64,000 nucleotides of DNA. Source: JBLWXV01 sp048267245. GTDB taxonomy: Bacteria > Bdellovibrionota > Bacteriovoracia > Bacteriovoracales > Bacteriovoracaceae. A program made the translations under genes and the position numbers. This document shows positions 41,770-51,067 of the stretch, piece by piece. Each line of letters opens with the position of its first letter. The stretch's first letter is position 1. The stretch covers positions 806,001-870,000 of the forward strand of contig JBLWXV010000001.1 of NCBI GenBank assembly GCA_048267245.1, read 5' to 3'. Under the pieces are notes generated by a model, which searched no databases, was not told the origin of the DNA, and saw only the letters and a list, made by a program, of their open reading frames with translations.

Positions 41770-42528
41770 TTATTCACGCGCTTTTGTTGCTTTGCATAGG
41801 GCCAGGTAATCCTGGGCCTTGAGTGAAGCGCCACCCACCAGACCGCCGTCAATATCAGGGCAATCTAGGAGCGCCTCGACGTTATCAGGCTTTACCGAGC
41901 CACCGTAGAGAATGCTAATACTTGCGGCATCTAAGCCAATTTGGGCCAGCGTTGCGCGAATGGCGGCGTGAACTTCTTGGGCTTCTGCGGGTCCAGCGAC
42001 CTTGCCGGTGCCAATGGCCCAAACGGGTTCGTAAGCAATGACCACGTCATTCTTTTTATCTTCGGGGATTCCTGCGAGCCCTATTTGTACTTGTCCAAGA
42101 ACGACATCGAGAGTGCGGCCTGACTCTCGCTCCCCCAGAGTCTCACCGACGCAGACGATTGGTGTGAGTCCCGCTTCTAGGGCGGCCTTAGTTTTGGCAG
42201 CTACCTGATCATCAGTTTCACCATAAAGTGAGCGGCGCTCGGAGTGACCGATAAGAGTGAAGCTCGCCCCGAGGTCTTTTAGAGACTCTGGAGAAGTCTC
42301 TCCAGTGAAGGCCCCACTCGTGTGCTCACTGCAATTTTGCGCGCCAACTTTCATCTGTAGGCTAGCGGTGTGGCCCAAGAGATGAGAGAGGTGGATGAGT
42401 TGAGGAGCGATCCAAGCGTTGTGGCAGAGATCATTTTGGCCAGCTGCTACTCCTTCAAAGAAAGAGCGAATTGAACCTAGGTTCTGATTCATCTTCCAAT
42501 TGCCAACCATTAAATACTTGCGACTCAT
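41770..42528 (-). CDS. tpiA: triosephosphate isomerase
   Basis: TpiA interconverts dihydroxyacetone phosphate and glyceraldehyde 3-phosphate in glycolysis. The 252-residue protein has N-W-K-M-N (catalytic Lys near 13), G-H-S-E-R-R (His near 97), A-Y-E-P-V-W-A-I-G-T-G (Glu near 169), and the phosphate loop Y-G-G-S-V. It lies 21 bases downstream of pgk, in the order gap-pgk-tpiA-secG. Confidence 0.97.
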   Translation of the reverse strand: MSRKYLMVGNWKMNQNLGSIRSFFEGVAAGQNDLCHNAWIAPQLIHLSHLLGHTASLQMKVGAQNCSEHTSGAFTGETSPESLKDLGASFTLIGHSERRSLYGETDDQVAAKTKAALEAGLTPIVCVGETLGERESGRTLDVVLGQVQIGLAGIPEDKKNDVVIAYEPVWAIGTGKVAGPAEAQEVHAAIRATLAQIGLDAASISILYGGSVKPDNVEALLDCPDIDGGLVGGASLKAQDYLALCKATKARE

Positions 42529-42549
42529 GTTCGCTCCTTCACTTAAAAA

Positions 42550-43743
42550 TTAATCGAGACCAAATTTCAGAGCTTGAATACCTGGAAGACTTCCATTTTC
42601 AATATACTCAAGACTAGCGCCACCGCCGGTAGAGACGTGGGACATTTTGCTAGCAAGACCAGACTTATTAACGGCCGCAACTGAGTCGCCACCGCCAACT
42701 AGAGTATAGCCCTTTGCTTCAGCAAGAATTTTTGCAATTCCAAGACTTCCGTTTGCGAAAGCCTCTTTTTCAAAAAAGCCCATCGGGCCGTTCCAAAGAA
42801 TAGTCTGGGCGCCAAGTAAGTTTGAAGCATAGGCTTCAAGTGTTGCTGGACCGATATCAAGACCCATGAGATTTTCTGGAATATTGATTTCATTAATCAC
42901 TTTGGCTTCGCCATCTGGACTAGTGCTTGCCACATGATCACTTGGAAGAACAATCTTGCGAGCTTCTTTAGTTCCAAGAATTTTCTTCGCAAGACTCACG
43001 TCTTCATCAGAACAAAGTGACTTGGCAACTTCATAGCCGCGCGCTTTAAGAAAGGGATAGGCCATAGCTCCACCGATGAGGAGCTTGTCTACAGAAGTGA
43101 GTAGGCGATCGATGATCTTAATTTTATCACTCACCTTAGCCCCGCCCATGATGGCCACGAATGGAGTTTTTGGATTGTGAGTGACTTTATCAAGGGCATT
43201 GATCTCGCGCTTCATAAGGAGTCCGCCAAAAGAGCGGTTCTTAAAGTAGCGAACGATCTCATAGGTTGAGGCGTGTTTTCTGTGAGCGGTGCCAAAGGCA
43301 TCGTTCACGTAAATATCTGCGTAACCTGCAAGAGTCTTAGCAAACTCGTGATCTCCCTTTTCCTCTTCTGCGTGAAAGCGAAGATTTTCAAGTAGGAGGA
43401 TGCGACTTTCGTTAAGACCAAGAAGCGTCTTAATACCAGTGTCGAGACAGCTCTCAGTGAGGATCACATCTTCACCAAGCTTTTCAGCAAGGTAAGCAGC
43501 TACAGGATCAAGAGAGTACTTCTCATCGCGCCCACCCTTAGGGCGACCAAGGTGACTCATGAGAATGAGTTTCTTAGGCTTGGCCGCAAGGATGAAGTTG
43601 ATGGTCTCAAGCGCCTCATCCACGCGAGTGGTGTCAGTGATCTTGCTACCATCAAGAGGAACGTTAAAGTCAAAGCGAGCAATAACTCGCTTGTCTTTAA
43701 CAATCGTCGAAAAATCGACTTCATCAATAAATTTGAGGGCCAT
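42550..43743 (-). CDS. pgk: phosphoglycerate kinase
   Basis: Pgk makes ATP from 1,3-bisphosphoglycerate. The 397-residue protein has R-F-D-F-N-V-P-L near 23-30, L-M-S-H-L-G-R-P-K-G near 60-69, the N-D-A-F-G-T-A-H-R-K-H-A-S-T segment, and the nucleotide loop G-G-G-D-S-V-A-A near the C-terminus. Complete. The ATG overlaps the gap stop (TAATG), indicating coupling. Confidence 0.97.
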   Translation of the reverse strand: MALKFIDEVDFSTIVKDKRVIARFDFNVPLDGSKITDTTRVDEALETINFILAAKPKKLILMSHLGRPKGGRDEKYSLDPVAAYLAEKLGEDVILTESCLDTGIKTLLGLNESRILLLENLRFHAEEEKGDHEFAKTLAGYADIYVNDAFGTAHRKHASTYEIVRYFKNRSFGGLLMKREINALDKVTHNPKTPFVAIMGGAKVSDKIKIIDRLLTSVDKLLIGGAMAYPFLKARGYEVAKSLCSDEDVSLAKKILGTKEARKIVLPSDHVASTSPDGEAKVINEINIPENLMGLDIGPATLEAYASNLLGAQTILWNGPMGFFEKEAFANGSLGIAKILAEAKGYTLVGGGDSVAAVNKSGLASKMSHVSTGGGASLEYIENGSLPGIQALKFGLD

Positions 43744-44753
43744 TAGAGTTTCCCACCAATGAAGGAGACGAGGTCGATCACGCGGTTAGAAAAACCAGTT
43801 TCGTTATCGTACCAAGATACAACCTTGATGGTTTTGCCGATCACATTTGTCATGGCGGCGTCTACACACGACGAGGCTCTCATACCGTTGAAGTCTGTAG
43901 AGACGAGCTCTTCTTCAGTATAGTCAAGAATTCCCTTAAGAGCGCCGTTGCTGGCTTCTTTAAGAGCTTGGTTGATTTGCTCTTTTGTGGCCTCAACTTT
44001 TAGGTTGGCAGCGAGGTCAATCATAGAAACGTTAGGAGCTGGAACGCGGAATGAAACGCCATCGAGCTTGCCTTTAAGCTCTGGGATAACTTCGCCAATT
44101 GCTTTAGCTGCACCTGTAGTTGTTGGGATGATAGACATCGCAGCTGCGCGGGCGCGACGTGGGTCACTGTGTGAGCCGTCGAGAAGAAGCTGATCTGATG
44201 TATAAGCGTGAACTGTTGTCATGAAGCCGTTTTCAATGCCGAATGCTTCGTGGAGAACTTTAGTCACAGGAGCAAGACAGTTTGTTGTACAGCTCGCATT
44301 TGAAATCACATTGTGCTTACTATTGTCGTAAGAATCGTGGTTGATACCCATAACGAAAGTACCATCGAGTCCTTTACCTGGAGCACACATCACAACTTTC
44401 TTCACTGAGCCGCGAAGGTGTTTTGAAAGTCCTTCTTTGTCTTTGAAAATTCCAGTGGCGTCGATGACTACTTGAACACCGTAGTCACTCCATGGAATTT
44501 CAGAAGGGTCTCTAACGCTAGTGAAGGCGATGTCTTTGCCTTTAACACTAAGGTTCTCACCTTCAAGGTGAATATCTCCATTGAAGCGACCGTGAACAGA
44601 GTCATACTTCAGAAGGTGAACATATTGAGAGGCAACGCCCGGGTTGTTAACGGCAACGATCTCGAATTCGTTTTCAAGACCTCTGTTAAATACTTCTCTT
44701 AGAATGGTGCGGCCGATGCGGCCCATACCGTTAATACCAACACGAATGGCCAT
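43743..44753 (-). CDS. gap: glyceraldehyde-3-phosphate dehydrogenase
   Basis: Gap oxidises glyceraldehyde 3-phosphate with NAD to 1,3-bisphosphoglycerate. The 336-residue protein has the Rossmann motif G-I-N-G-M-G-R-I-G-R, the catalytic S-N-A-S-C-T-T-N-C-L-A-P (Cys near 157), the H-A-Y-T-S-D-Q and the W-Y-D-N-E-x-G-F-S-N-R segment. It is the first gene of the glycolytic cluster, divergent from the YhaM-like gene. Confidence 0.97.
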   Translation of the reverse strand: MAIRVGINGMGRIGRTILREVFNRGLENEFEIVAVNNPGVASQYVHLLKYDSVHGRFNGDIHLEGENLSVKGKDIAFTSVRDPSEIPWSDYGVQVVIDATGIFKDKEGLSKHLRGSVKKVVMCAPGKGLDGTFVMGINHDSYDNSKHNVISNASCTTNCLAPVTKVLHEAFGIENGFMTTVHAYTSDQLLLDGSHSDPRRARAAAMSIIPTTTGAAKAIGEVIPELKGKLDGVSFRVPAPNVSMIDLAANLKVEATKEQINQALKEASNGALKGILDYTEEELVSTDFNGMRASSCVDAAMTNVIGKTIKVVSWYDNETGFSNRVIDLVSFIGGKL

Positions 44754-44933
44754 AACTGGACTCCAGGGATCAAAAGTTAATGAAAATCTTGGGGCGAATA
44801 TGCCACAGATGGCCTCGCTTGTGTAGTCTTACGGGCCTATCTCTGCATAATGTCAGTGGACAATTTCCCCTCCTTTTGTAATATGGACGCTTGCAAGCGC
44901 AGCCCAGTGAGAGCTAACAACAGGAGTCATTTA

Positions 44934-46037
44934 GTGAGCACCACCCAAAAGAGCACCTTCGTGAAGGATCTTGGCAAAGGAGACGACCTAAATGATCTCT
45001 TCTACGTGAAGTATATTGCCGTTATGGAGGCTAGAGACGGGCGCCAGTACCTCAATATGGTGCTTGCCGACTCTTCTGGGGATGTAGAGGCCCGCAAGTG
45101 GAGTGGGGCTTCCTTTATCGCCGACAAGGTGAGTCGAGGCGACTACGTTCGCGCCAGCGGTAAAGTAAATCTCTATCAAGGCCGCCTTCAGGTCATTCTC
45201 AATGAGGTTCACAGGCTCGAGGCCGATAGCGTTAACCTCGATGATTTTATTTCTAAGAGCGAAACCGATCCCTCTAAAATGTTTGATGAGCTTCTGGACT
45301 TGGTGGACTCTCTAGAAGAAGTCTATATTCGCGATCTACTTAAAAGTGTTCTGACTGACGCCGAGATTTCTCGTCGGCTTTTGACATGGCAGGCGGGCAA
45401 GACCATTCACCACGCCTATCAGAGTGGACTTCTTGAACATATTCTCAGTTGCGCTACTCTTGGCCGCAATCTCTCGGCGCACTACCGTGTGAACGCAAGT
45501 TATGTGGTGGCCGGTTGTATTCTGCACGATCTTTGCAAAGTTCACGAACTCACCGAAGGGCCGATGGTCGAGTATAGTGACGAGGGAAAACTTGTGGGTC
45601 ACCTCGTTAAGGGCGTGGAGTTAGTTGAACTCTACAGTTCTAAAGTGAGCGACTTTCCTGCCAGCGTAAAAATGCATCTTAAACATATTCTTCTAGCCCA
45701 TCATGGTGAGTACGAGTACGGTTCACCGAAGCTTCCACAGACGAGTGAGGCTTATCTCGTCCACCTGATTGATCTCATGGATTCTAAGATGAATTCGATG
45801 GAGATGATTAAAAAGACGGATAATAATCAAGGCGTGTGGTCTGGTTTTGTGAAGCACTTAGATCGCATCGTCTATAAAGATGAACTTCCTAGTTTTACTG
45901 ACTATGCGTCGCAGACACCCAAGGTCAAAAGTAATCCTTCAGATTTGAAGCCCGCCAAAGCCAATCGATCTAATGGCGAACTTAAGCAGAGCTTGGGCTC
46001 GCTCCTAAAAGACTTTAAGCCGGCAAGTGAAGAGTAG
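44934..46037 (+). CDS. YhaM-type 3'-5' exoribonuclease (OB-fold + HD domain)
   Basis: The protein (367 residues) joins an N-terminal OB-fold nucleic-acid binding domain (about 10-110, with Y-L-N-M-V-L-A-D-S-S-G and V-E-A-R-K-W) to an HD domain (about 170-300, with H-H-A-Y-x-x-G-L-L-E-H and C-I-L-H-D-L-C-K, then H-H-G-E-Y-E-Y-G-S-P). This is the YhaM/CBF1 exonuclease layout, used in RNA decay. The start is GTG 44934, supported by CAGGAGT at 44921-44927; a longer frame to 44850 lacks a site. A Lys/Ser-rich tail follows. Confidence 0.88.
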   Translation: MSTTQKSTFVKDLGKGDDLNDLFYVKYIAVMEARDGRQYLNMVLADSSGDVEARKWSGASFIADKVSRGDYVRASGKVNLYQGRLQVILNEVHRLEADSVNLDDFISKSETDPSKMFDELLDLVDSLEEVYIRDLLKSVLTDAEISRRLLTWQAGKTIHHAYQSGLLEHILSCATLGRNLSAHYRVNASYVVAGCILHDLCKVHELTEGPMVEYSDEGKLVGHLVKGVELVELYSSKVSDFPASVKMHLKHILLAHHGEYEYGSPKLPQTSEAYLVHLIDLMDSKMNSMEMIKKTDNNQGVWSGFVKHLDRIVYKDELPSFTDYASQTPKVKSNPSDLKPAKANRSNGELKQSLGSLLKDFKPASEE

Positions 46038-46056
46038 CGACTAGGGGCTCGCTACT
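46033..46056. terminator. hairpin across two convergent stop codons
   Basis: AGTAGCGA (46033-46040) pairs with TCGCTACT (46049-46056) across 8 bases. It includes the stop codon of the YhaM-like gene and the stop codon of the convergent 46041 gene. A short T-run (TTT) follows on the plus strand. It could end both transcripts. Confidence 0.55.
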
Positions 46057-48746
46057 TTATCACCATAGAATTTTTGGCGATAGCGATGGGAAATGAGTTG
46101 GAAAATATCCATGTGTGCAGGTGAGGCAAAACCAGAGACTGGCTTGCCAGACTTGGATCTCAGTACGCCCTCGGCATCGCGGTAGCGCTCGCCGGCCCTC
46201 GCGCCTTCTCCACCGGTATATGAAGTCATCGCACTTTGGTATTTCTGACTAAGCTTGGACGCCTTGTCTGTGCCTTTAACGAGAGAGCTCTTCACTTCCT
46301 CTAGATTTCCCTTCTTAGAGTCACCGGAAAAGTCATAGGTTTTCTTGCTCGCAATAGCTCCACCAGCTCCTAAATGCTTAAAGCCCGCTCGTTGAAGATA
46401 GGGCGCCATTTTTGGGTCATCAAAGACATTGTAGGCGGCAATCTGCCTCTTTGCTGCCCTGGCGCTTTGAAGCTCTTGGTAGTGATAATTAACTTGAGAG
46501 TCATTTGATGGTCCATAGGCATCTAGGAGAACCTTCATATTTGTCTTTGGGTGATTCCAACAATCGATTTCACTACAGGCTTCAAGTTCTAATTGGCGCT
46601 TGCCAAGCTCTTTGAGAACCGGGTGATCTTTTAGGTAAGCGGCAAGTTCTGGGCCTTTGAGTTTTTGAGAGGCTAGGGTGTCTTTGATATCTTGAATTCC
46701 TGAAACAACATTGACTGCATCTTGAATAGCAGCCTCAGCTTGAGAGTAAATTTGCTTATTGGTGAGTAGGGTGTCTTCATTTCTGCTGACATAACTTGAG
46801 CACTCATTTCCAACATCAAAACTTAGTTTTTTGCTAGAAATAAATGGTTTAATCGGAGCGGTGAGATAGTCGTAGACGGGGGTCTTATCAAAGCCACTGC
46901 GACTCGCTGTCTCAGTACAATTAGAGATGAGTGAATCCTTGGTGGGAACGAGCTCAAGATCTCTCTTTAAAAGGGCTGCTCTTTGCGAGTAAATATTTTG
47001 GTAGCCATCCAGTGTTTGGGTCATGCGATCGGTGCCGGTGTCTTGAAATGAACTAGCTGTGGCCTGTTTGTCTGCATTCTCGGTGTAGGTTTGCGCCTGG
47101 GAGTTTAGATAGATCTCAGTATTCTTCTTTTCTTCTTGCCCATATTCGTGCTCATACTTTCTTGATTCGTCATAGTGAGCGATGAGTGAGTGGGTATACT
47201 CTCTAGTGTTGTCACTGTCGTTGGCATTATTCACGGTGAGCGTTGAATCTGAAGACATCATTTCTTCTTCTGGAAGAGACTGTACTTCTTCTCTAAATGA
47301 ACTTTGGGCCGCACTTTTAACAGCTTGTTCTTCCTCCCAAGCGTCTATCTTTGCCTGGCAGCGCTCTTTTTGCGAGCCAAAAGCCTTGGGATCTCTCACC
47401 GTCTTCTTACACTCGTAGACTTCTTTTTCAAGGTTGGCGGCACTCTCTTTCTTTTCTTTTTCTTCCTCTTCTTTACTTTTCTTATTTTCAATCATTACAT
47501 AGGCGGCAATGCCACCAACAGCTGCAATTCCCACCATTGCGCCAAGCATTCCCTTGCCACCACCTTTAGAATTGGAGTTTGAACTCGTTGTGCGTCCTTC
47601 GGTTGCGTAGGTGAGGTGACAGTTTTTATTCATGGTCTCAGCAGCAGCGGCTGCTGTTTCAATTGCTGCCGTTCCACCTGGAGGCTCGACAGCTTCTCCT
47701 TCCTTTGCCTTTTCTGCAACATATCCCTCTGGGCTCTCCCCTTCGCGAACGCTTGCCACTCTCTCGGGGTAAGACGCAGTTGAACTTTCATTACAGCTTT
47801 GAAAGGTCTGATTTCCAGTGAGGGAGGGATCGGTATTTGATCCAGGAATACCGGCAAGCGAACTAGCCCCAGATTCATTTGTAGGTCCACCTAAGCTTAC
47901 AGCATTTGGAGTTGCGGAACAAAAGGTTCCCTTTTGCTTAAGGGCCGCATAATTCTTTGCCGCAACTTGAGAGTATTCATTATTACCCTGATGGTCCAAA
48001 ATGAAGTACATTGAATCGGCACCAGCTCCTTTTTTATAAACCTGCTCGCAAAAGTTTTTCATTGGAGTCGGATGGATTACGACACAGCCGGCAGAGCCCC
48101 CTTTACATGGGTAGTTTCGTCCCCCGACATTGTGACAGCTAATACCTTCATGAAACATTAACTCATCACTAGCGTAGAGAATTCCATGGTTAATCCATCT
48201 AATCTGGGCGCCTTCTCCGATCGTTCCCCCATCGAGAATGGACTTAACATCATTCCAAGTCGTGATCTGGGTACAGACATCTTTACCTGCCTCTTTAAAA
48301 GCATTATATCTGCCAGTTCCTTTGTCTAAGCAGCACTGACCTCCCGAGCAGGTGAGGGTGGAGCCGCCAACACCACAGGAGGCAGAGATCACTTTTGAGG
48401 TGTCTTGCGATCCTGATTTTAAAGTCGATGAAATACTTTTATGCATTGTCTGTGGGCCACTAGGAGTGATAGTTCCAATCCAGGTAAACGATTCGTACTC
48501 ATCGCGACTACTGGTGGAGACGACTAGACAGGTCTTGCAACCAGAGCTCGTGCAATTCTTGCCAAAGAAATCATTAACCGTGCGCTTGAAAGTTGACTCA
48601 GAAAGTCCCATCACGCTTTTCCACTGTTCCATGTCTTGCCTATAAACTTCTAAGGGATCTTGTTCCTGCGCATTTAGGTGAGCTGGGAAAATCAGGAGAC
48701 ATAAAACGCAAAAGAGACTTGTTAACTGACTCAAGATTCGGCTCAT
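46041..48746 (-). CDS. large exported protein with L,D-transpeptidase-like (YkuD_2-type) domain
   Basis: A 901-residue protein with a signal peptide (1-26, ending L-N-A). Residues about 30-270 resemble an L,D-transpeptidase catalytic domain: H199, then G-G-S-A-G-C221 in the place of S-H-G-C, with F-x-x-x-V-Y and Y-F-I-L-D-H after it. These enzymes cross-link peptidoglycan. Many other Cys in this part suggest disulfides. A membrane-like segment lies near 400-420 (G-A-M-V-G-I-A-A-V-G-G-I-A-A-Y), followed by a Glu/Lys-rich coiled coil. The rest is unrecognised. The Ser-Ala-Gly-Cys change makes activity uncertain. Confidence 0.72.
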   Translation of the reverse strand: MSRILSQLTSLFCVLCLLIFPAHLNAQEQDPLEVYRQDMEQWKSVMGLSESTFKRTVNDFFGKNCTSSGCKTCLVVSTSSRDEYESFTWIGTITPSGPQTMHKSISSTLKSGSQDTSKVISASCGVGGSTLTCSGGQCCLDKGTGRYNAFKEAGKDVCTQITTWNDVKSILDGGTIGEGAQIRWINHGILYASDELMFHEGISCHNVGGRNYPCKGGSAGCVVIHPTPMKNFCEQVYKKGAGADSMYFILDHQGNNEYSQVAAKNYAALKQKGTFCSATPNAVSLGGPTNESGASSLAGIPGSNTDPSLTGNQTFQSCNESSTASYPERVASVREGESPEGYVAEKAKEGEAVEPPGGTAAIETAAAAAETMNKNCHLTYATEGRTTSSNSNSKGGGKGMLGAMVGIAAVGGIAAYVMIENKKSKEEEEKEKKESAANLEKEVYECKKTVRDPKAFGSQKERCQAKIDAWEEEQAVKSAAQSSFREEVQSLPEEEMMSSDSTLTVNNANDSDNTREYTHSLIAHYDESRKYEHEYGQEEKKNTEIYLNSQAQTYTENADKQATASSFQDTGTDRMTQTLDGYQNIYSQRAALLKRDLELVPTKDSLISNCTETASRSGFDKTPVYDYLTAPIKPFISSKKLSFDVGNECSSYVSRNEDTLLTNKQIYSQAEAAIQDAVNVVSGIQDIKDTLASQKLKGPELAAYLKDHPVLKELGKRQLELEACSEIDCWNHPKTNMKVLLDAYGPSNDSQVNYHYQELQSARAAKRQIAAYNVFDDPKMAPYLQRAGFKHLGAGGAIASKKTYDFSGDSKKGNLEEVKSSLVKGTDKASKLSQKYQSAMTSYTGGEGARAGERYRDAEGVLRSKSGKPVSGFASPAHMDIFQLISHRYRQKFYGDKVASP

Positions 48747-48945
48747 GAAGGGGTCCTAGGTGGCTCAATTGAAGTTATTTCTATTATCGCTCACTCTTTG
48801 AATTGGAGCCAAGTAAGGGCAAAAATGGTTTGTGAAATCAGACGTTTAGCCGTTTTCTCTTTGTGAGCACTGGCAAGGATCGTTCTCGGTGGGCAAGGAA
48901 TGATCTCTTTAAGAATTGGACCTTAAAATCAATTATGATAGTTGA

Positions 48946-49887
48946 ATGCGCGCTGATAATGGGCTTAAGCACTATGCGAGTAAAGCCGACTACATTAATC
49001 GTGAATCAAGCCCTCTGCCTAAGAAATTAGAGGCGCTCACACCTAGTTCTACTTCTCCGGCCGCTACTAGCGAACTCTCTAGTGAGGCCAAAGAGCTCAG
49101 CTCTAAAACTTCTCTCAAAGAAGCTCCAAAAGAAGCTGTGAAAGCTGCGGTGAGTGAGAGTGGAAGCGCACTTACTCACTTGGCCGGGGAGGCGAGTGAA
49201 GTACTTGCAGTAGGCCTTAAGCAATTAGGCCCCGGACTTCCGATTAAAGCACCTACTATTAGTTCAACTGCAGTGGGTGATGCGCCAAAGATGAGTCAAA
49301 TCTATCGCCCGGCGATCTTCTTCATTGAGGGATTCTCCCTCTTTAGCGGTAGCTCTGGAGGAGGCCTTCCGGATCTTCAAAAAAATATGCCAGGAAGTGA
49401 GATCTATTCGTGGGACGATGAAGATAAAATGCTGGAAGAAATTTTGAAGCGCCCACTTGATCGACCTGTGATTCTCGTCGGGCACAGCCTTGGTGGCGAC
49501 GCGGCCGTGAATCTCTCCAATCGTCTCAACACTCTTGAAAATGGCTACCGCAAGGTGGATCTGGTCGTGACACTGGATTCAGTGGGATTTAACAACGACA
49601 TTATCCCCGCTAACGTGAAGAAGAATCTAAACTTCATTGGCGATGAAGATGCCTTCTTTAACGATGGCCCTAATATCGCTAGAGATACGCGCTATACAGA
49701 AGTTGTTAACGAGCTAAGAAGTGAAGGGCACCGAGAAATCGATGAAGCAGAAGATATTCACTTTAAGATTTTTAATTCTATTGGCGAAGTCCTAGGTCCT
49801 GATTTGGCGCGAAGAATGCTCGAGAATAATCGTGTGCGAAGTGTGACTACTGCAACTCTTAATAGCAGTCTTCGAGATCGTCTGTAA
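48946..49887 (+). CDS. alpha/beta-hydrolase-like protein with Ala/Ser-rich N-terminus
   Basis: A 313-residue protein. Residues 1-115 are low complexity (Ala, Ser, Glu, Lys), with no signal peptide. Residues about 120-300 have an alpha/beta-hydrolase outline: F-F-I-E-G-F strand, the nucleophile elbow V-G-H-S-L-G-G near 176-182, L-D-S-V-G-F as possible acid strand, and E-D-I-H-F-K with a candidate catalytic His. The substrate is unknown. Its 3' end overlaps the minus-strand gene at 49859 by 29 bases. Confidence 0.72.
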   Translation: MRADNGLKHYASKADYINRESSPLPKKLEALTPSSTSPAATSELSSEAKELSSKTSLKEAPKEAVKAAVSESGSALTHLAGEASEVLAVGLKQLGPGLPIKAPTISSTAVGDAPKMSQIYRPAIFFIEGFSLFSGSSGGGLPDLQKNMPGSEIYSWDDEDKMLEEILKRPLDRPVILVGHSLGGDAAVNLSNRLNTLENGYRKVDLVVTLDSVGFNNDIIPANVKKNLNFIGDEDAFFNDGPNIARDTRYTEVVNELRSEGHREIDEAEDIHFKIFNSIGEVLGPDLARRMLENNRVRSVTTATLNSSLRDRL

Positions 49888-50212
49888 TCCCCACACTGCG
49901 TGGTCCATCATTTAATCTTAAGCAACTGACAACTTCCTGCTCACTGCGGTCGCGCAAGAGTCCGTAGAGATCAGAGCACTCTTCAACCTCTAAGTAGAAG
50001 TGCTTAATCAAATGAGTTTTTTGATAGAAAGAGACGCCGTGAATGAAGCTTTGGCAATCAAGTGTGATTTTGTCGTAGCTCTTACTTCCCACTAGCTCAA
50101 ACATCGCCTCTAGCTCGGTGGGCTTAAGCGATTTTACGAGAATATTATTTTCCGCAGAATGAGCAAAAGAGAAGATTCCCCACAAAATTAGGATCACAAA
50201 GGCAGCTTTCAT
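49859..50212 (-). CDS. small secreted protein of unknown function
   Basis: A 117-residue protein with a signal peptide (1-19, ending A-H-S). It has five Cys (near 53, 83, 101 and the end), compatible with disulfides in the periplasm. Not recognised. GGAGACT precedes the ATG. The last 29 bases are shared, antisense, with the alpha/beta-hydrolase gene. Confidence 0.65.
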   Translation of the reverse strand: MKAAFVILILWGIFSFAHSAENNILVKSLKPTELEAMFELVGSKSYDKITLDCQSFIHGVSFYQKTHLIKHFYLEVEECSDLYGLLRDRSEQEVVSCLRLNDGPRSVGITDDLEDCY

Positions 50213-50263
50213 ATAGTCTCCGATAATTTCCTATCGGAGACGAACAATCAGAACCTTAAGTCT

Positions 50264-51067
50264 TTATGCGGGCAGGTTAAAGAGTGTTTGAGACGTTTGG
50301 TAGGTTATTGCGAGCACCTCTTCAACACTAAGGGACTTTGTTTCGGCCAGGTGTTGGGCCACGCAGGGAAGATAGTGAGGTGCATTTTCTACTCCGCGAA
50401 ATGGCGTGGGAGTGAGAAAGGGAGCATCCGTTTCTAGTAAGATGCGATCAATTGGGGTGAGGCGTGCGATTTCTCTCACGTTCTCTGCCGACTTAAAGGA
50501 GATAATTCCATTAAAGCCCAAGCAAAATCCTAGATCGAGAGCAAACTCTGCAAGTTCCTTACTGCTGGTAAAGCTATGAACCACACCTAGGCGTTTCACA
50601 GAGCTTGCCATATTTTTTAAGATCGCCTTGGTGTCTTCATCAGCGTCACGAGTGTGGATGACTACTGGAAGATTTAGATCAGCCGCGATGGCGAGCTGTC
50701 TTTCAAAGACGCTCTTTTGAACATCTCTTGGAGAGTGGTCGTAGTAGTAGTCTAGGCCAATCTCACCGATTGCTACGATTTTTTTAGAGGTGCGCGAGCG
50801 AATCTTCGCTTCTACCTCGTCGTCAAATTGCTTGGCCTCATGGGGGTGAACCCCTTGGGTACAATAGACGTGATCAAAGCGCTCAGCGATTGAGAGCGCT
50901 TGATCAAGGTTGCTTGGCTCCACACTGATAGTCACAATCTTCTCGACTCCACCTTCGTGGGCGCGATTGACGAGGTTCTCAGTGTCATCTTGCTTGAGGT
51001 AGTCAAGATGACAGTGAGTTTCGATCATGGGAGCACTAAACTTGGGAATCGTTTTATTTTTTGGCAT
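50264..51067 (-). CDS. tatD: TatD-family metal-dependent deoxyribonuclease
   Basis: TatD-type enzymes are TIM-barrel metal hydrolases; some are 3'-5' DNases. The 267-residue protein has E-T-H-C-H-L-D, the I-G-E-I-G-L-D-Y-Y-Y motif, H-T-R-D-A-D, H-S-F-T, and E-T-D-A-P-F-L-T-P, so all metal ligands are in place. It overlaps the upstream VKOR-DsbA gene by 14 bases. Confidence 0.93.
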   Translation of the reverse strand: MPKNKTIPKFSAPMIETHCHLDYLKQDDTENLVNRAHEGGVEKIVTISVEPSNLDQALSIAERFDHVYCTQGVHPHEAKQFDDEVEAKIRSRTSKKIVAIGEIGLDYYYDHSPRDVQKSVFERQLAIAADLNLPVVIHTRDADEDTKAILKNMASSVKRLGVVHSFTSSKELAEFALDLGFCLGFNGIISFKSAENVREIARLTPIDRILLETDAPFLTPTPFRGVENAPHYLPCVAQHLAETKSLSVEEVLAITYQTSQTLFNLPA

